A DNA stretch of 36,995 bases from Bacteroidales bacterium (GTDB lineage: Bacteria > Bacteroidota > Bacteroidia > Bacteroidales > Muribaculaceae): NCBI GenBank assembly GCA_014800605.1, contig JAAVFS010000078.1, positions 1-36,995 on the forward strand. Reading direction: 5' to 3'. The notes under the pieces were generated by a model. The model worked only from the letters and a program-made list of their open reading frames with translations, made no database searches and was not told the DNA's origin. Position numbers and translations under genes: made by a program. The first letter of the stretch is position 1, and each line of letters begins with the position of its first letter. Below are positions 23,677 through 32,282 of this stretch, one piece after another.

Positions 23677-26067
23677 TTATTTGACTACCACACGGCGCGA
23701 ATAGTCGCCGCTGACCACGATGTAGAGTCCGGCGGGGAGGTCGATAGCGGTCTCGCCGGCGGGGAGGGTGGCATAGTCGAGGCGTGCGATTCCGTCAATG
23801 CCGTAGACGCTGAATTCGGCTGCCTCGCCACCGCGATTCTCAATTATTAGCTGACCGTCGCGGGCGAAGGAGTCCCATGAGTGGTAGTAGAGTTCGTCGA
23901 CAGCTCCCACGGCTGAGTAGTCGGAGGCTGCGATATTGTCGATGAGCACACGCTTGCCGGAGGTCTGACGCAGGCGCAGGTAGAGGTTGCCGGCATGGTT
24001 GATGTCGACCGACTGCTCCTTGTAGCTGTCGCCATTGGTCACTACGGTGCCTGCTGTGGTCCAGATGTTACCGTCGGCCGACCATTCGACTGCTATGACA
24101 GCCTCGCCGTCGCCGCTCCAGGGGCGCGACTGGAAGGTCACGGTGCCGATGCCACCCTCCTTGGGTGCAGACAGCGCGATTGAGCTCGTAGCCTTCTTGC
24201 CAAGGCGGCATACGCCGGCTCCCTCGTAGGTCATCTTGTTGTCGGTCTCATAGACGCCGGCATCGACCATCGCCCATGTGCCCATGGTGCCGTCATAGGT
24301 GCCGTCGGTGTAGGATGACTTCCAGTTTTCGCTCTCGAAGTCCTCGAGAAAGGGGGCTGCGGTAGAGCGGATAGTGCCGTTGACAGTCACATTGTCATTG
24401 ACATAGTCGCCGGCTTCGGCCATGATGGTGGTGCTGTATTTGCCCGGCTGATCACCCTGCAGTCGCAGGTAGAAGCGGTCTTCCTCGGGGGTCAGGACAA
24501 TCTGCCGAGCCCATTCTGATTTATCGGTCGAGAGATCGAAGGGAGCGGTGACTGTCAGGATTATGTCGTCGCTGACATTCTCTACGTCGAGCAGTATCTC
24601 GGCTATTTCGCCCGACTCTCCGGCTATAGCGGTCAGCTCAAGCTCGCCGTCGTAGAGGAACTGGATGGAGCTCATCGGCGTGGTGGTGGTCACGGTGCGG
24701 GTCTCGCTGGTCGCGGTGCCGTTGGAGATATTGTAGGTGTAGGTGGTGGCGGGTTCAAGCCCTCCGACGGTGTACTCCTCGTCTTCTGCCGGCACTTCTA
24801 CGGGGTAGCCGCTGACCATCTCGTCGTTGAGGTAGAGGTTGAGTGTATAGGTGGCTCCGTCGCCGTCTACATTGGTCCAGCGGGCTGTGAATGAGGTCTC
24901 TGAGATGTTGGCCGGGAGCTGGAGGGGGAGTCCGGTGACTGCCTCGGCAGTGATGCTTACGGTGCGCTTGATTGAGCCGGTAGCCAGGGTGAGGGTCGCG
25001 GATGCTTTGCCGGGATCGGTAGCTGAGAAGTAGACCACGATGTTGCCGCGGCTGTTGTTGACCAGGTCGGCAGCTATTGATGTGTTGCTCAGCGAGAACC
25101 CTTTGCCGGTGATTGTGGCTGTCACGGGTGAGCTGATGCCCGAGCCCTTGACGGGGATGTTGACCGAGCGCTCTACATCGATGCCGGTGACGCCGATGTC
25201 GTATCTGGCTCCCTCGTAGGGTGACGAGAGGATAGCCTCGACGGTGCCGCCGGGGGTCCACTCGGAGCCGTTTTTGTTGCCCCAGATGTATTCTACGAGT
25301 TCAGGGTGGTCGATGAAGGGGTTGCGGTTGCGCTGGTGAGCGTAGACGGCGTCATTGCGGTCGGTCTCCTTCTTGCTGACGGGGTCCTGGCGATGCCATT
25401 TGAGCAGAAGCTCGAGCGCCCAGGTCGAGAATGCAGGATAGTTGTTGTGGGCGAGCATGTCGGAGTTCCAGGATGAGATCTTGTCGTAATAGCAGGTCGC
25501 CATATAGAAATATGAGCGTGCGAAGTCCCCTTTGTACTCGTCGGCCGGCTCGAATACGGTGCCGCTGTAGCCTGAGAATGTCGATCGGCCGAGCTTGCCG
25601 AGCGCTTTGACAGAGCCGTTGGAGGGGAGGGTAGTGCCGCCGGAACATTCGCCGAACGGATAGTTGCTTCGCTGACCATTGACCTTGCCGTCAGTAGGAT
25701 AGAGATGGAAGGCATCGCTATACATGGGCTTGGCGTCGTTAAACCAGCTCTTGGGAAACGAGTGCTCGCGGTTGATGCAGTCGCCTACGTTCTTGTAGTT
25801 GCCGCATTTGCTCTGGCCGACAACCCATTCCTTGGTCGAATACATATCCCAGACGCTGCCGTTGTCGCGTACGTCGGAGGTCTTGAACACTTCCCATAGG
25901 CCATCGTAGCTGACGGTCGTGTGGCTGCCGATTACATTATATAAGGCTGAGAGAAGCTGTTTGCCGTTTTTTCCTTCGCATGACTTGTAGTAGCCGGCCG
26001 GGGCTGCCGCTTGGCCGGAAAGGGCTGTCATGCAGACTGATAGTAGTGATAAGATTAGTTTTTTCAT
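23677..26067 (-). CDS. Secreted endonuclease I with fibronectin-type and sorting domains
   Basis: A 796-residue secreted nuclease, likely for scavenging extracellular DNA or RNA. Signal peptide about 1-22. The endonuclease I (PF04231-like) domain spans about 30-265 and carries the beta-beta-alpha metal core: NREHSFPKSW with H102, DAFHLYPTDGKVNGQRSNYPFG (about 118-139) and DFARSYFYMAT (181-191). Then follow Ig-like or lamin-tail-like segments (about 285-380), a fibronectin type III-like module (about 390-470, TSFTARWTNVDGDG), a carbohydrate-binding-like region (about 575-720), and a C-terminal sorting-type module (VYGIDGIARLDYATLPAG with the final RRVVVK). The C-terminus suggests type IX secretion and cell-surface attachment. 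A weak -7-like box (TATTATTG on the minus strand, 26110-26117) precedes it. Confidence 0.87.
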   Translation of the reverse strand: MKKLILSLLSVCMTALSGQAAAPAGYYKSCEGKNGKQLLSALYNVIGSHTTVSYDGLWEVFKTSDVRDNGSVWDMYSTKEWVVGQSKCGNYKNVGDCINREHSFPKSWFNDAKPMYSDAFHLYPTDGKVNGQRSNYPFGECSGGTTLPSNGSVKALGKLGRSTFSGYSGTVFEPADEYKGDFARSYFYMATCYYDKISSWNSDMLAHNNYPAFSTWALELLLKWHRQDPVSKKETDRNDAVYAHQRNRNPFIDHPELVEYIWGNKNGSEWTPGGTVEAILSSPYEGARYDIGVTGIDVERSVNIPVKGSGISSPVTATITGKGFSLSNTSIAADLVNNSRGNIVVYFSATDPGKASATLTLATGSIKRTVSITAEAVTGLPLQLPANISETSFTARWTNVDGDGATYTLNLYLNDEMVSGYPVEVPAEDEEYTVGGLEPATTYTYNISNGTATSETRTVTTTTPMSSIQFLYDGELELTAIAGESGEIAEILLDVENVSDDIILTVTAPFDLSTDKSEWARQIVLTPEEDRFYLRLQGDQPGKYSTTIMAEAGDYVNDNVTVNGTIRSTAAPFLEDFESENWKSSYTDGTYDGTMGTWAMVDAGVYETDNKMTYEGAGVCRLGKKATSSIALSAPKEGGIGTVTFQSRPWSGDGEAVIAVEWSADGNIWTTAGTVVTNGDSYKEQSVDINHAGNLYLRLRQTSGKRVLIDNIAASDYSAVGAVDELYYHSWDSFARDGQLIIENRGGEAAEFSVYGIDGIARLDYATLPAGETAIDLPAGLYIVVSGDYSRRVVVK

Positions 26068-26204
26068 TTTCGAGATCTGAGGTTAGACACCTAAAAGCTC
26101 GTAAAATTACAATAATACCCTGAATATATCAGATTATTTAACATAAAAATGCGCTCAGAGCGGGCTTCGGGCGGGGTCTTGGTGGCGGCCCGTAGGGCTC
26201 GGGG

Positions 26205-28034
26205 TCAGAATTTTTGCATGTCGACCAGGCGCTTGTAGTAGCCGTTGAGGGCCATCAGCTCGTCGTGGGTGCCTCGCTCTACGATGCGACCTTCGTGGAG
26301 CACGCAGATCAGGTCGGCATGCTTGATGGTCGACAGGCGGTGGGCGATGACCAGCGTGGTGCGGTCCTTCATCAGTCGCTCAAGAGCCTCCTGCACCGAC
26401 TTCTCGCTCTCGGAGTCGAGGGCTGAGGTGGCTTCGTCGAGGATCAGCACGGGAGGGTTCTTAAGGATGGCGCGGGCTATCGAGATCCGCTGGCGCTGAC
26501 CTCCCGAGAGGCGGCAGCCGCGGTCGCCGACGTTGGTGTCATAGCCCTCGGGTGTCTCCATGATGAAGTCGTGGGCGTTGGCGATGCGTGCGGCCTGGAT
26601 CACCTCCTCCTTGGTGGCGTTTTCTACGCCGAAAGTGATATTGTTGTAGAATGAGTCGTTGAAGAGGATCGCCTCCTGATTGACATTGCCCATGAGTGAG
26701 CGCAGGTCGTGAACCTTGAGTGAGCGGAGATCGTGGCCGTCGATGGTGATTCGGCCCGAGGTGACGTCATAGAAGCGCGGGATGAGGTCGGCCATCGTCG
26801 ATTTGCCTGAGCCTGACTGGCCTACGAGGGCCACGGTCGACCCGGCAGGGATGTCGAGGTTGATGTCGGAGAGCACGGGGTGCTCGCCATCGTAGGTGAA
26901 GTTGACGTCATGGTAGGCGATGTCGCCCTTGAGGTCGGTGATCGACTCGGGATGCTCCGGGTCCTTGATGGGATTGTCGGCGTCGAGTATCTTGTCGACA
27001 CGCTCCATCGAGGCCATGCCGCGCTGGATGGCGTAGGCGGCGCGTGAGAATTCCTTGGCCGGGTTGATGATGTTGTAGAATATCACCATGTAGTAGATAA
27101 ACATGGCTGCATCCATCGACGAGTGGCCGCCGAGGATCAGTGTGCCGCCAAACCACAGGACGATGGCGATGGTGATCGTGCCGAGAAATTCGCTCATCGG
27201 GTGGGCGAGGGCCTGGCGTCGGGCTACCCCTTTGGAGATGTTGTAGAATCGCTCGTTCTCGCGGGCAAAGCGCTCCTTGACCTTGGGCTCGGCATTGAAG
27301 GCCTTGATGATGCGCAGACCGCCGAGGGTCTCCTCGATGTTGCTCATGATGACGCCCCACTGATTCTGCCCTTCGAGCGAGGCGCTCTTGAGCTTCTTGC
27401 CGATCTTGCCCATGACGAGTCCGGCTATGGGGAGGAGGATGAAGACAAAGAGGGTCATCTGCCAGCTGATGACGAGCATCATGCCGAGGCAGACGATGAT
27501 CATGACGGGGTTTTTGAAGAACATGTCAAGCGATGACATGATCGAATTTTCGATCTCGGCTACATCGCCGCTCATGCGGGCTATGACATCGCCTTTGCGC
27601 TCGGACGTGAAGAAGCCGATGGGGAGGTGTACGATCTTGCGGTACATCGTGTTGCGGATGTCGCGCACGATGCCCATTCGCATCGGGATGATGACGTAGG
27701 ATGCCAGATAGGTGGCTCCCACTTTGAGGAAGGTCATGAAGATCAGCAGCACGGCAAGGAGTGCCAGCGTGCCTGACGCGCCATAGCGGGTGATGGCTTC
27801 CTGAGTGTAGTAGTAGAAATTGTTGATAGCTACATCCTGCACGGAGCCCTGGCCGAAGTGCATCAGCGAGTAGACCGTCGTATCGAGCTGAAAGAGCATT
27901 TTCAGGATCGGGATGATTACGGCAAAGGAGAAAAGTGTCAGCACGGCAGCCAGTACGTTGAACAGGATGTTGAGTGCTAAATATTTTCTGTACGGAGGCA
28001 AAAATCGCTTGATAATCTTCCAGATTCCCTTCAT
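26205..28034 (-). CDS. ABC exporter, MsbA-type (permease-ATPase fusion)
   Basis: A 609-residue inner-membrane half transporter: six predicted helices in residues 1-330, then one ATPase domain. Seen are Walker [10 protein letters not shown] (about 400), a Q-loop region [12 protein letters not shown], the ABC signature LSGGQRQR (about 510), Walker [14 protein letters not shown], and the H-loop VIAHRLSTI. It would work as a homodimer. Length and the absence of a peptidase domain fit lipid A or lipid flippases such as MsbA; the substrate is inferred, not shown. It starts 65 bases after the last vor-operon gene and may be read from the same transcript. Confidence 0.88.
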   Translation of the reverse strand: MKGIWKIIKRFLPPYRKYLALNILFNVLAAVLTLFSFAVIIPILKMLFQLDTTVYSLMHFGQGSVQDVAINNFYYYTQEAITRYGASGTLALLAVLLIFMTFLKVGATYLASYVIIPMRMGIVRDIRNTMYRKIVHLPIGFFTSERKGDVIARMSGDVAEIENSIMSSLDMFFKNPVMIIVCLGMMLVISWQMTLFVFILLPIAGLVMGKIGKKLKSASLEGQNQWGVIMSNIEETLGGLRIIKAFNAEPKVKERFARENERFYNISKGVARRQALAHPMSEFLGTITIAIVLWFGGTLILGGHSSMDAAMFIYYMVIFYNIINPAKEFSRAAYAIQRGMASMERVDKILDADNPIKDPEHPESITDLKGDIAYHDVNFTYDGEHPVLSDINLDIPAGSTVALVGQSGSGKSTMADLIPRFYDVTSGRITIDGHDLRSLKVHDLRSLMGNVNQEAILFNDSFYNNITFGVENATKEEVIQAARIANAHDFIMETPEGYDTNVGDRGCRLSGGQRQRISIARAILKNPPVLILDEATSALDSESEKSVQEALERLMKDRTTLVIAHRLSTIKHADLICVLHEGRIVERGTHDELMALNGYYKRLVDMQKF

Positions 28035-28099
28035 ATACAGTTGGTCTTTCGGTTAGGGGCAGAGAGTGTGATGATGGTCGGTGGGTGGAGTTGGGATGG

Positions 28100-28639
28100 T
28101 TAGTTGCGGGCGAGCTCCTGACCGCGACGCAGAGCAGCCTCGTTGGCCGGGATCAGGTGGTGGTGGCGCTCCGGGAGGGCTTTCTTCAGGCCGCGCAGTA
28201 CGGCGTCGAGGCTCACCATCTTCTTGGCTTCGATGAGCGCGCCGAGCAGTATCATGTTGTAGCCCTTGGGGTTGCCCATCTCGATGGTGGCAGTCATGGC
28301 GTCGATCTCGAGGACAGTGATGTCGGTGCGGGTCGGTTTGTGGTGGATGCCCGAGGGGTCGTAGATGAGCAGGCCGCCCGGCTTGATGTGCGATTCGAAT
28401 TTGTCAAGGCTCTGCTGATTGAGGATGACGGCGATATCGTAGGTGTCAAGTACGGGGGAGCTGATGCGTGAGTCGCTGAGTATGACGGTGACATTGGCTG
28501 TTCCGCCACGCTGTTCGGGGCCGTAGGAGGGCATCCAGGTCACTTCGAGATCGTCCATAAGCGCGGCGTAGGCCAGGATTTTGCCCATTGAGAGAACTCC
28601 CTGTCCGCCGAAGCCCGCTATGATTATTTCGTGGGTCAT
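28100..28639 (-). CDS. 2-oxoacid:ferredoxin oxidoreductase, gamma subunit
   Basis: A 179-residue gamma subunit of a four-subunit 2-oxoacid:ferredoxin oxidoreductase. The start MTHEIIIAGFGGQGVLSMGK is the family fingerprint (GFGGQG near residue 9), followed by WMPSYGPEQRGGTANVTV (about 35-52). Together with the beta, alpha and ferredoxin genes upstream it forms an oxygen-sensitive cytoplasmic enzyme that oxidatively decarboxylates a 2-oxoacid to acyl-CoA, reducing ferredoxin. It starts 36 bases after the beta gene. Confidence 0.9.
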   Translation of the reverse strand: MTHEIIIAGFGGQGVLSMGKILAYAALMDDLEVTWMPSYGPEQRGGTANVTVILSDSRISSPVLDTYDIAVILNQQSLDKFESHIKPGGLLIYDPSGIHHKPTRTDITVLEIDAMTATIEMGNPKGYNMILLGALIEAKKMVSLDAVLRGLKKALPERHHHLIPANEAALRRGQELARN

Positions 28640-28675
28640 TGTGCTTTAATGAGGGGGTGGTTGGATAAGTGTTGA

Positions 28676-29440
28676 TCAAAGATTGTCTTTGAGGTCGCCG
28701 GGGGCGTAGGCGGCAAACATGTGCTCGGCCATCCAGTCGTTGGCTTTCGCGGGCGACATCTTCCAGCCTGAGCTGCAAGTGCCTACGACTTCTACGACGG
28801 CTGTGCCTTTGGCTGCTAATGTGCCCTCGAAGGCTTTGCGGATCGCGGCCTTGCACTTGCGGGCGGCAGCGGCAGTGTGTACCGACTGTCGGGTGACATA
28901 GCATGTGCCGGGGAGCTGAGCCAGCAGCGGGGTGATGTTGAGCGGATATCCGTTGAGGTCGGCGCGGCGTCCGTAGGGGGTGGTGGCTGTCTTCATTCCC
29001 TCGAGGGTGGTGGGAGCCATCTGTCCGCCGGTCATGCCGTAGATACCGTTGTTGATGAAGATGATGACGATATTGTCGCCACGGTTGGCCGCGTGGATGG
29101 TCTCAGCGGTGCCGATGGCTGCCAGGTCGCCGTCGCCCTGATAGGTGAATACGGCGCACTCCGGGTTGAGGCGCTTGGCGGCGGTGGCTACCGCTGGCGC
29201 ACGTCCGTGGGCGGCTTCGATCCAGTCGATGTCTATATAGTTGTAGGCAAACACGGCGCATCCCACGGGTGCTACTCCGATGGCGCTGTTCTCGAGGCCC
29301 ATCTCGTCGAGCACTTCGCAGACGAGCTTATGGACTACGCCATGGCTGCAGCCGGGGCAATAGTGCATCGTGCGGTCGTCGAGCAGTCGGGGGCGCGAGT
29401 AGACTTTGGTGCCTTGTGATTTTATATCTTCGTGATTCAT
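28676..29440 (-). CDS. 2-oxoacid:ferredoxin oxidoreductase, beta (TPP-binding) subunit
   Basis: A 254-residue TPP-binding subunit. CPGCSHGVVHKLVCEVLDE (about 28-46) is the conserved cysteine-containing opening. The TPP/Mg motif is GDGDLAAIG through FINNGIYGMTGGQ (about 101-139). The length fits the short beta subunits of 2-oxoglutarate and branched-chain 2-oxoacid enzymes. It lies 27 bases after the alpha gene and 36 before the gamma gene. Which 2-oxoacid is used (2-oxoglutarate or 3-methyl-2-oxobutanoate) cannot be decided from these residues. Confidence 0.9.
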   Translation of the reverse strand: MNHEDIKSQGTKVYSRPRLLDDRTMHYCPGCSHGVVHKLVCEVLDEMGLENSAIGVAPVGCAVFAYNYIDIDWIEAAHGRAPAVATAAKRLNPECAVFTYQGDGDLAAIGTAETIHAANRGDNIVIIFINNGIYGMTGGQMAPTTLEGMKTATTPYGRRADLNGYPLNITPLLAQLPGTCYVTRQSVHTAAAARKCKAAIRKAFEGTLAAKGTAVVEVVGTCSSGWKMSPAKANDWMAEHMFAAYAPGDLKDNL

Positions 29441-29467
29441 ATCTGAGTGAAGTGGCGGATGGATAGA

Positions 29468-30553
29468 TTATTTGTTGATGAAATCCCGCTTGAAGGCTTC
29501 GAGGATTTCGCCCGGGTTGGGTACGATGCCGCCCATACGGCCGAAGTGGCGCACGGACATATCGGAGCCGACAGCGAGGCGTACATCCTCGATCATCTGG
29601 CCGGCGTTGAGCTCTACGACCTGTATGCCTTTGACCTTGGTGCCAAGTTCGGCGATAGCTTCGTAGGGGAAGGGCCAGAGGGTGATGGGGCGGAGGAGGC
29701 CGATGCGAAGGCCTTCGGCGCGTGCCATCTCGATGCTCTTCAGACAGATGCGTGCTACCGATCCGAAGGCTATCATCAGATAGTCGGCGTCTTCGGTGAA
29801 ATAGGTCTCATAGCGCACTTCGTTGCGTTCGATCTCGGCGTATGTGCGCTGGAAGCGCTCATTGTTCTTCTCCATCAGTGCGGAGTCAAGCTCCAGGGAG
29901 GTGACTACATTGCGGTGGCCGCGACCTCCCTTGCCGGTGGCTGCCCACGGACACTGCTCGGCGATCTGCTCGGGTGTGCGGCGCGGACGCTGTGGCGGGA
30001 GGACAACCTTCTCCATCATCTGTCCGACTACACCATCGGCCAGGATCATGGACGGAGTGCGATATTTGAATGCGAGGTCAAAGCCTAAAGCTACAAAGTC
30101 GGCCATCTCCTGCACAGTCGAGGGGGCCAGCACTATCAGATGATAGTCGCCATGGCCGCCACCCTTTGTGGCCTGGAAGTAGTCGCTCTGTGAGGGGTGG
30201 ATGGTGCCGAGGCCGGGGCCGCCGCGCATGACATTGACTATCAGCGCCGGAAGCTCGGCGGCGGCAATGTAGGAGATACCCTCCTGCATCAGGCTGACGC
30301 CGGGGCTGGATGATGATGTCATGACAGCCTTGCCGGTGGAAGCGCCGCCATATACCATGTTGATCGACGCTACTTCGCTCTCTGCCTGAAGCACTACCAT
30401 GCCGGTAGTCTCCCAGGGCATCAGATCTTCGAGCGTCTCGAGTATTTCTGTTTGAGGTGTGATGGGGTAGCCGAAATAGCCGTCGGCTCCGTAGCGGATA
30501 GCAGCGTGGGCTATCGCTTCATTGCCCTTCATTAACCTTACCTCTTCGTTCAT
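29468..30553 (-). CDS. vorB: 2-oxoacid:ferredoxin oxidoreductase, alpha subunit (VorB type)
   Basis: A 361-residue alpha subunit with the pyrimidine-binding domain first (MKGNEAIAHAAIRYGADGYF, then GYPITPQTEI at about 28-37), the substrate loop region TSSSSPGVSLMQEG (about 79-92) and a C-terminal transketolase-like domain (GLRIGLLRPITLWPFP). This length and sequence style is generally annotated in Bacteroidota as 3-methyl-2-oxobutanoate dehydrogenase subunit VorB; a 2-oxoglutarate (Kor) role is the main alternative. It is second in the operon, 63 bases after the ferredoxin-subunit gene. Confidence 0.85.
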   Translation of the reverse strand: MNEEVRLMKGNEAIAHAAIRYGADGYFGYPITPQTEILETLEDLMPWETTGMVVLQAESEVASINMVYGGASTGKAVMTSSSSPGVSLMQEGISYIAAAELPALIVNVMRGGPGLGTIHPSQSDYFQATKGGGHGDYHLIVLAPSTVQEMADFVALGFDLAFKYRTPSMILADGVVGQMMEKVVLPPQRPRRTPEQIAEQCPWAATGKGGRGHRNVVTSLELDSALMEKNNERFQRTYAEIERNEVRYETYFTEDADYLMIAFGSVARICLKSIEMARAEGLRIGLLRPITLWPFPYEAIAELGTKVKGIQVVELNAGQMIEDVRLAVGSDMSVRHFGRMGGIVPNPGEILEAFKRDFINK

Positions 30554-30616
30554 TAATTCGTAGTATGTGAAGTGTGATTTATTTTGTGAAAATTGTTGAG
30601 CGCGTGAGCTTTGACT

Positions 30617-30847
30617 TTATTTCTCGACAAAGCGATAGACTTCGATGCAGCCGTCGGGGCAGACTGTCGCGCAGGCTGCGCACCCTATGCATGCATCGGC
30701 GTTTTTGATCAAAGCGAAGTGGTAACCGCGGTCATTGACTTCTTTTTCGGCGAGCGTCAGCACGTCAACAGGGCAAGCTATCACGCACAGATCGCACCCT
30801 TTACAGCGTTCTGCCTCAATTTCTACGGTTCCGATTACCTTAGCCAT
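30617..30847 (-). CDS. 2-oxoacid:ferredoxin oxidoreductase, delta (2[4Fe-4S] ferredoxin-like) subunit
   Basis: A 76-residue protein with two [4Fe-4S] motifs: CKGCDLCVIACP (about 16-27) and CIGCAACATVCP (about 53-64). It carries electrons from the TPP centre to external ferredoxin. It is the first gene of the operon (delta, alpha, beta, gamma), preceded by a recognisable promoter, and its small N-terminal extension (MAKVIGTVEIEAERC) is typical of the delta subunit rather than a free ferredoxin. Confidence 0.92.
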   Translation of the reverse strand: MAKVIGTVEIEAERCKGCDLCVIACPVDVLTLAEKEVNDRGYHFALIKNADACIGCAACATVCPDGCIEVYRFVEK

Positions 30848-30919
30848 ATTCAGGTGATTATTATTAGTTTAGTTTTCGTTCGGGTCCGGGCCGATGGCCT
30901 CTTTGCCCCCTTTGTTTTG

Positions 30920-30948
30920 CAAATATACAAAAAATGCGATAAGTCCAA
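30920..30948 (-). promoter_or_regulatory. Promoter of the 2-oxoacid:ferredoxin oxidoreductase operon
   Basis: On the minus strand TTG (30946-30948), an 18-base spacer and TATATTTG (30920-30927) match the Bacteroidota promoter. Initiation near 30914 gives a leader of about 67 bases. Confidence 0.6.
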
Positions 30949-30990
30949 CTTATTTTAACACTATCTAACCAATAGCACAGTGCCTGCCAC

Positions 30991-31002
30991 ATTGTGCACA
31001 AT
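30991..31002. promoter_or_regulatory. Perfect 12-base palindrome in a divergent promoter region
   Basis: ATTGTGCACAAT is a perfect inverted repeat between the divergent vor operon and mdh. Size and location suit a dimeric repressor or activator site. No regulator is assigned. A loose promoter for mdh may lie just downstream (TTGG at 31021-31024 and TTTG at 31046-31049), but it does not match TAnnTTTG. Confidence 0.35.
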
Positions 31003-31099
31003 CGGCTCTTACAAATAGCATTGGACCACTCGGTCAGCCAACTTATTTGCTTCTGAGTTGTTACCAAGTTAGTAATCAACTCACATAAATTATATAGCT

Positions 31100-32101
31100 A
31101 TGAATTATCTAACCAATGACAAGTTGCTCATCGTAGGCGCTGCCGGCATGATCGGCTCCAACATGGCGCAGACCGCTCTCATGATGGGTCTTACCCCTGA
31201 CATTTGCCTCTACGATCCCTTTGCTCCGGCTCTCGAGGGCGTGGCAGAAGAGCTCGCCCACTGCGGTTTCCAGGGCGCAAATATCACCTACACGAGTGAT
31301 ATCGAGAAGGCTTTCACCGGCGCCAAATATATCGTGTCGTCAGGTGGCGCAGCCCGTAAGGCCGGCATGACCCGTGAGGACCTCCTGAAGGGCAACGCCC
31401 GGATCGCCGAGGATTTTGGTAAAAACATCAAGAAGTATTGCCCCGATGTCAAGCATGTCGTAGTCATCTTCAACCCTGCCGACATCACCGGCCTTATCAC
31501 CCTGATCTATTCCGGTCTGAAGCCCTCGCAGGTGTCTACCCTCGCAGCTCTCGACAGCACCCGTCTGCAGCACGAGCTCGCAAAATATTTCAATGTACCC
31601 TCTGACGAGGTCGTCAATTGCCGCACCTATGGCGGCCACGGCGAGCAGATGGCCGTCTTCGCATCGACTACTCGCGTAGCCGGCGAGCCTCTCTCAGAGA
31701 TCGTGGGCACCGAGCGATTCCCCGATGCCGAGTGGCAGAAGATGAAGGAACGTGTGATCCAGGGTGGTAAGCATATCATCGACCTCCGTGGCCGCTCATC
31801 ATTCCAGAGCCCTGCATACCTCTCTATCGAGATGATCGCAGCCGCTATGGGTGGCACCCCGTTCCGCTGGCCTGTAGGCACATACGTTAATAATGGCCGT
31901 TTCAACCATATCATGATGGCTATGGAGACTACCGTCACCGCCGACGGCGTCAAGCAGGTGCCTGTCAAGGGGACACCTGCCGAAGAGGCAGACCTGGAGA
32001 AGAGCTACCGGCACCTCTGCGAGCTCCGCGACGAAGTGATCGCTCTCGGAGTGCTTCCTCCCATCGACCGGTGGCATGAAATCAACTCTAACATCGACTG
32101 A
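31100..32101 (+). CDS. mdh: Malate dehydrogenase
   Basis: NAD-dependent interconversion of malate and oxaloacetate in the cytoplasm, part of the reductive branch to fumarate and succinate in Bacteroidales. The 333-residue protein has the dinucleotide motif GAAGMIGSN (13-21), the VSSGGAARKAGMTR mobile-loop segment carrying substrate arginines, FNPADI, LDSTRLQHELA and the catalytic-His region TYGGHGEQMAVF. This is the longer Bacteroidota type rather than the 312-residue enterobacterial type; lactate dehydrogenase is less likely given the loop arginines and length. A 55-residue gene follows after 11 bases. Confidence 0.9.
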   Translation: MNYLTNDKLLIVGAAGMIGSNMAQTALMMGLTPDICLYDPFAPALEGVAEELAHCGFQGANITYTSDIEKAFTGAKYIVSSGGAARKAGMTREDLLKGNARIAEDFGKNIKKYCPDVKHVVVIFNPADITGLITLIYSGLKPSQVSTLAALDSTRLQHELAKYFNVPSDEVVNCRTYGGHGEQMAVFASTTRVAGEPLSEIVGTERFPDAEWQKMKERVIQGGKHIIDLRGRSSFQSPAYLSIEMIAAAMGGTPFRWPVGTYVNNGRFNHIMMAMETTVTADGVKQVPVKGTPAEEADLEKSYRHLCELRDEVIALGVLPPIDRWHEINSNID

Positions 32102-32112
32102 AACTGACTGAT

Positions 32113-32280
32113 ATGGACAAGCAGAAAGTGACCCGTGTCGACGATGAGATCGTCGTCGACAGCGAAGATGTGGAGCGTGCGCAGCGTCTGGCTGAAAAAC
32201 GTCACGGAGCTGACCCCGAGGTGGAGACCACCATCCGGATCAGCTCCGACGAGACACTGACCGTGCCTCCCGAGAAATGA
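32113..32280 (+). CDS. Small acidic protein of unknown function
   Basis: A 55-residue frame from ATG at 32113 to TGA at 32280, 11 bases after mdh. The product (MDKQKVTRVDDEIVVDSEDV, then ERAQRLAEKRHGADPE, then TTIRISSDETLTVPPEK) is highly charged with no signal peptide, cysteine or hydrophobic core, so it is probably disordered or binds a partner. No family is recognised. Codon use resembles neighbouring genes and the spacing suggests cotranscription with mdh. It ends only 2 bases from the stop codon of the convergent DUF4831 gene. Confidence 0.55.
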   Translation: MDKQKVTRVDDEIVVDSEDVERAQRLAEKRHGADPEVETTIRISSDETLTVPPEK

Positions 32281-32282
32281 GT

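Noticed and set aside
30753..31082. Small frames in the vor-mdh gap (for example minus strand 30864-31079)
   Set aside because: They overlap the vor promoter and the palindrome, have no motif, and no neighbour supports them.
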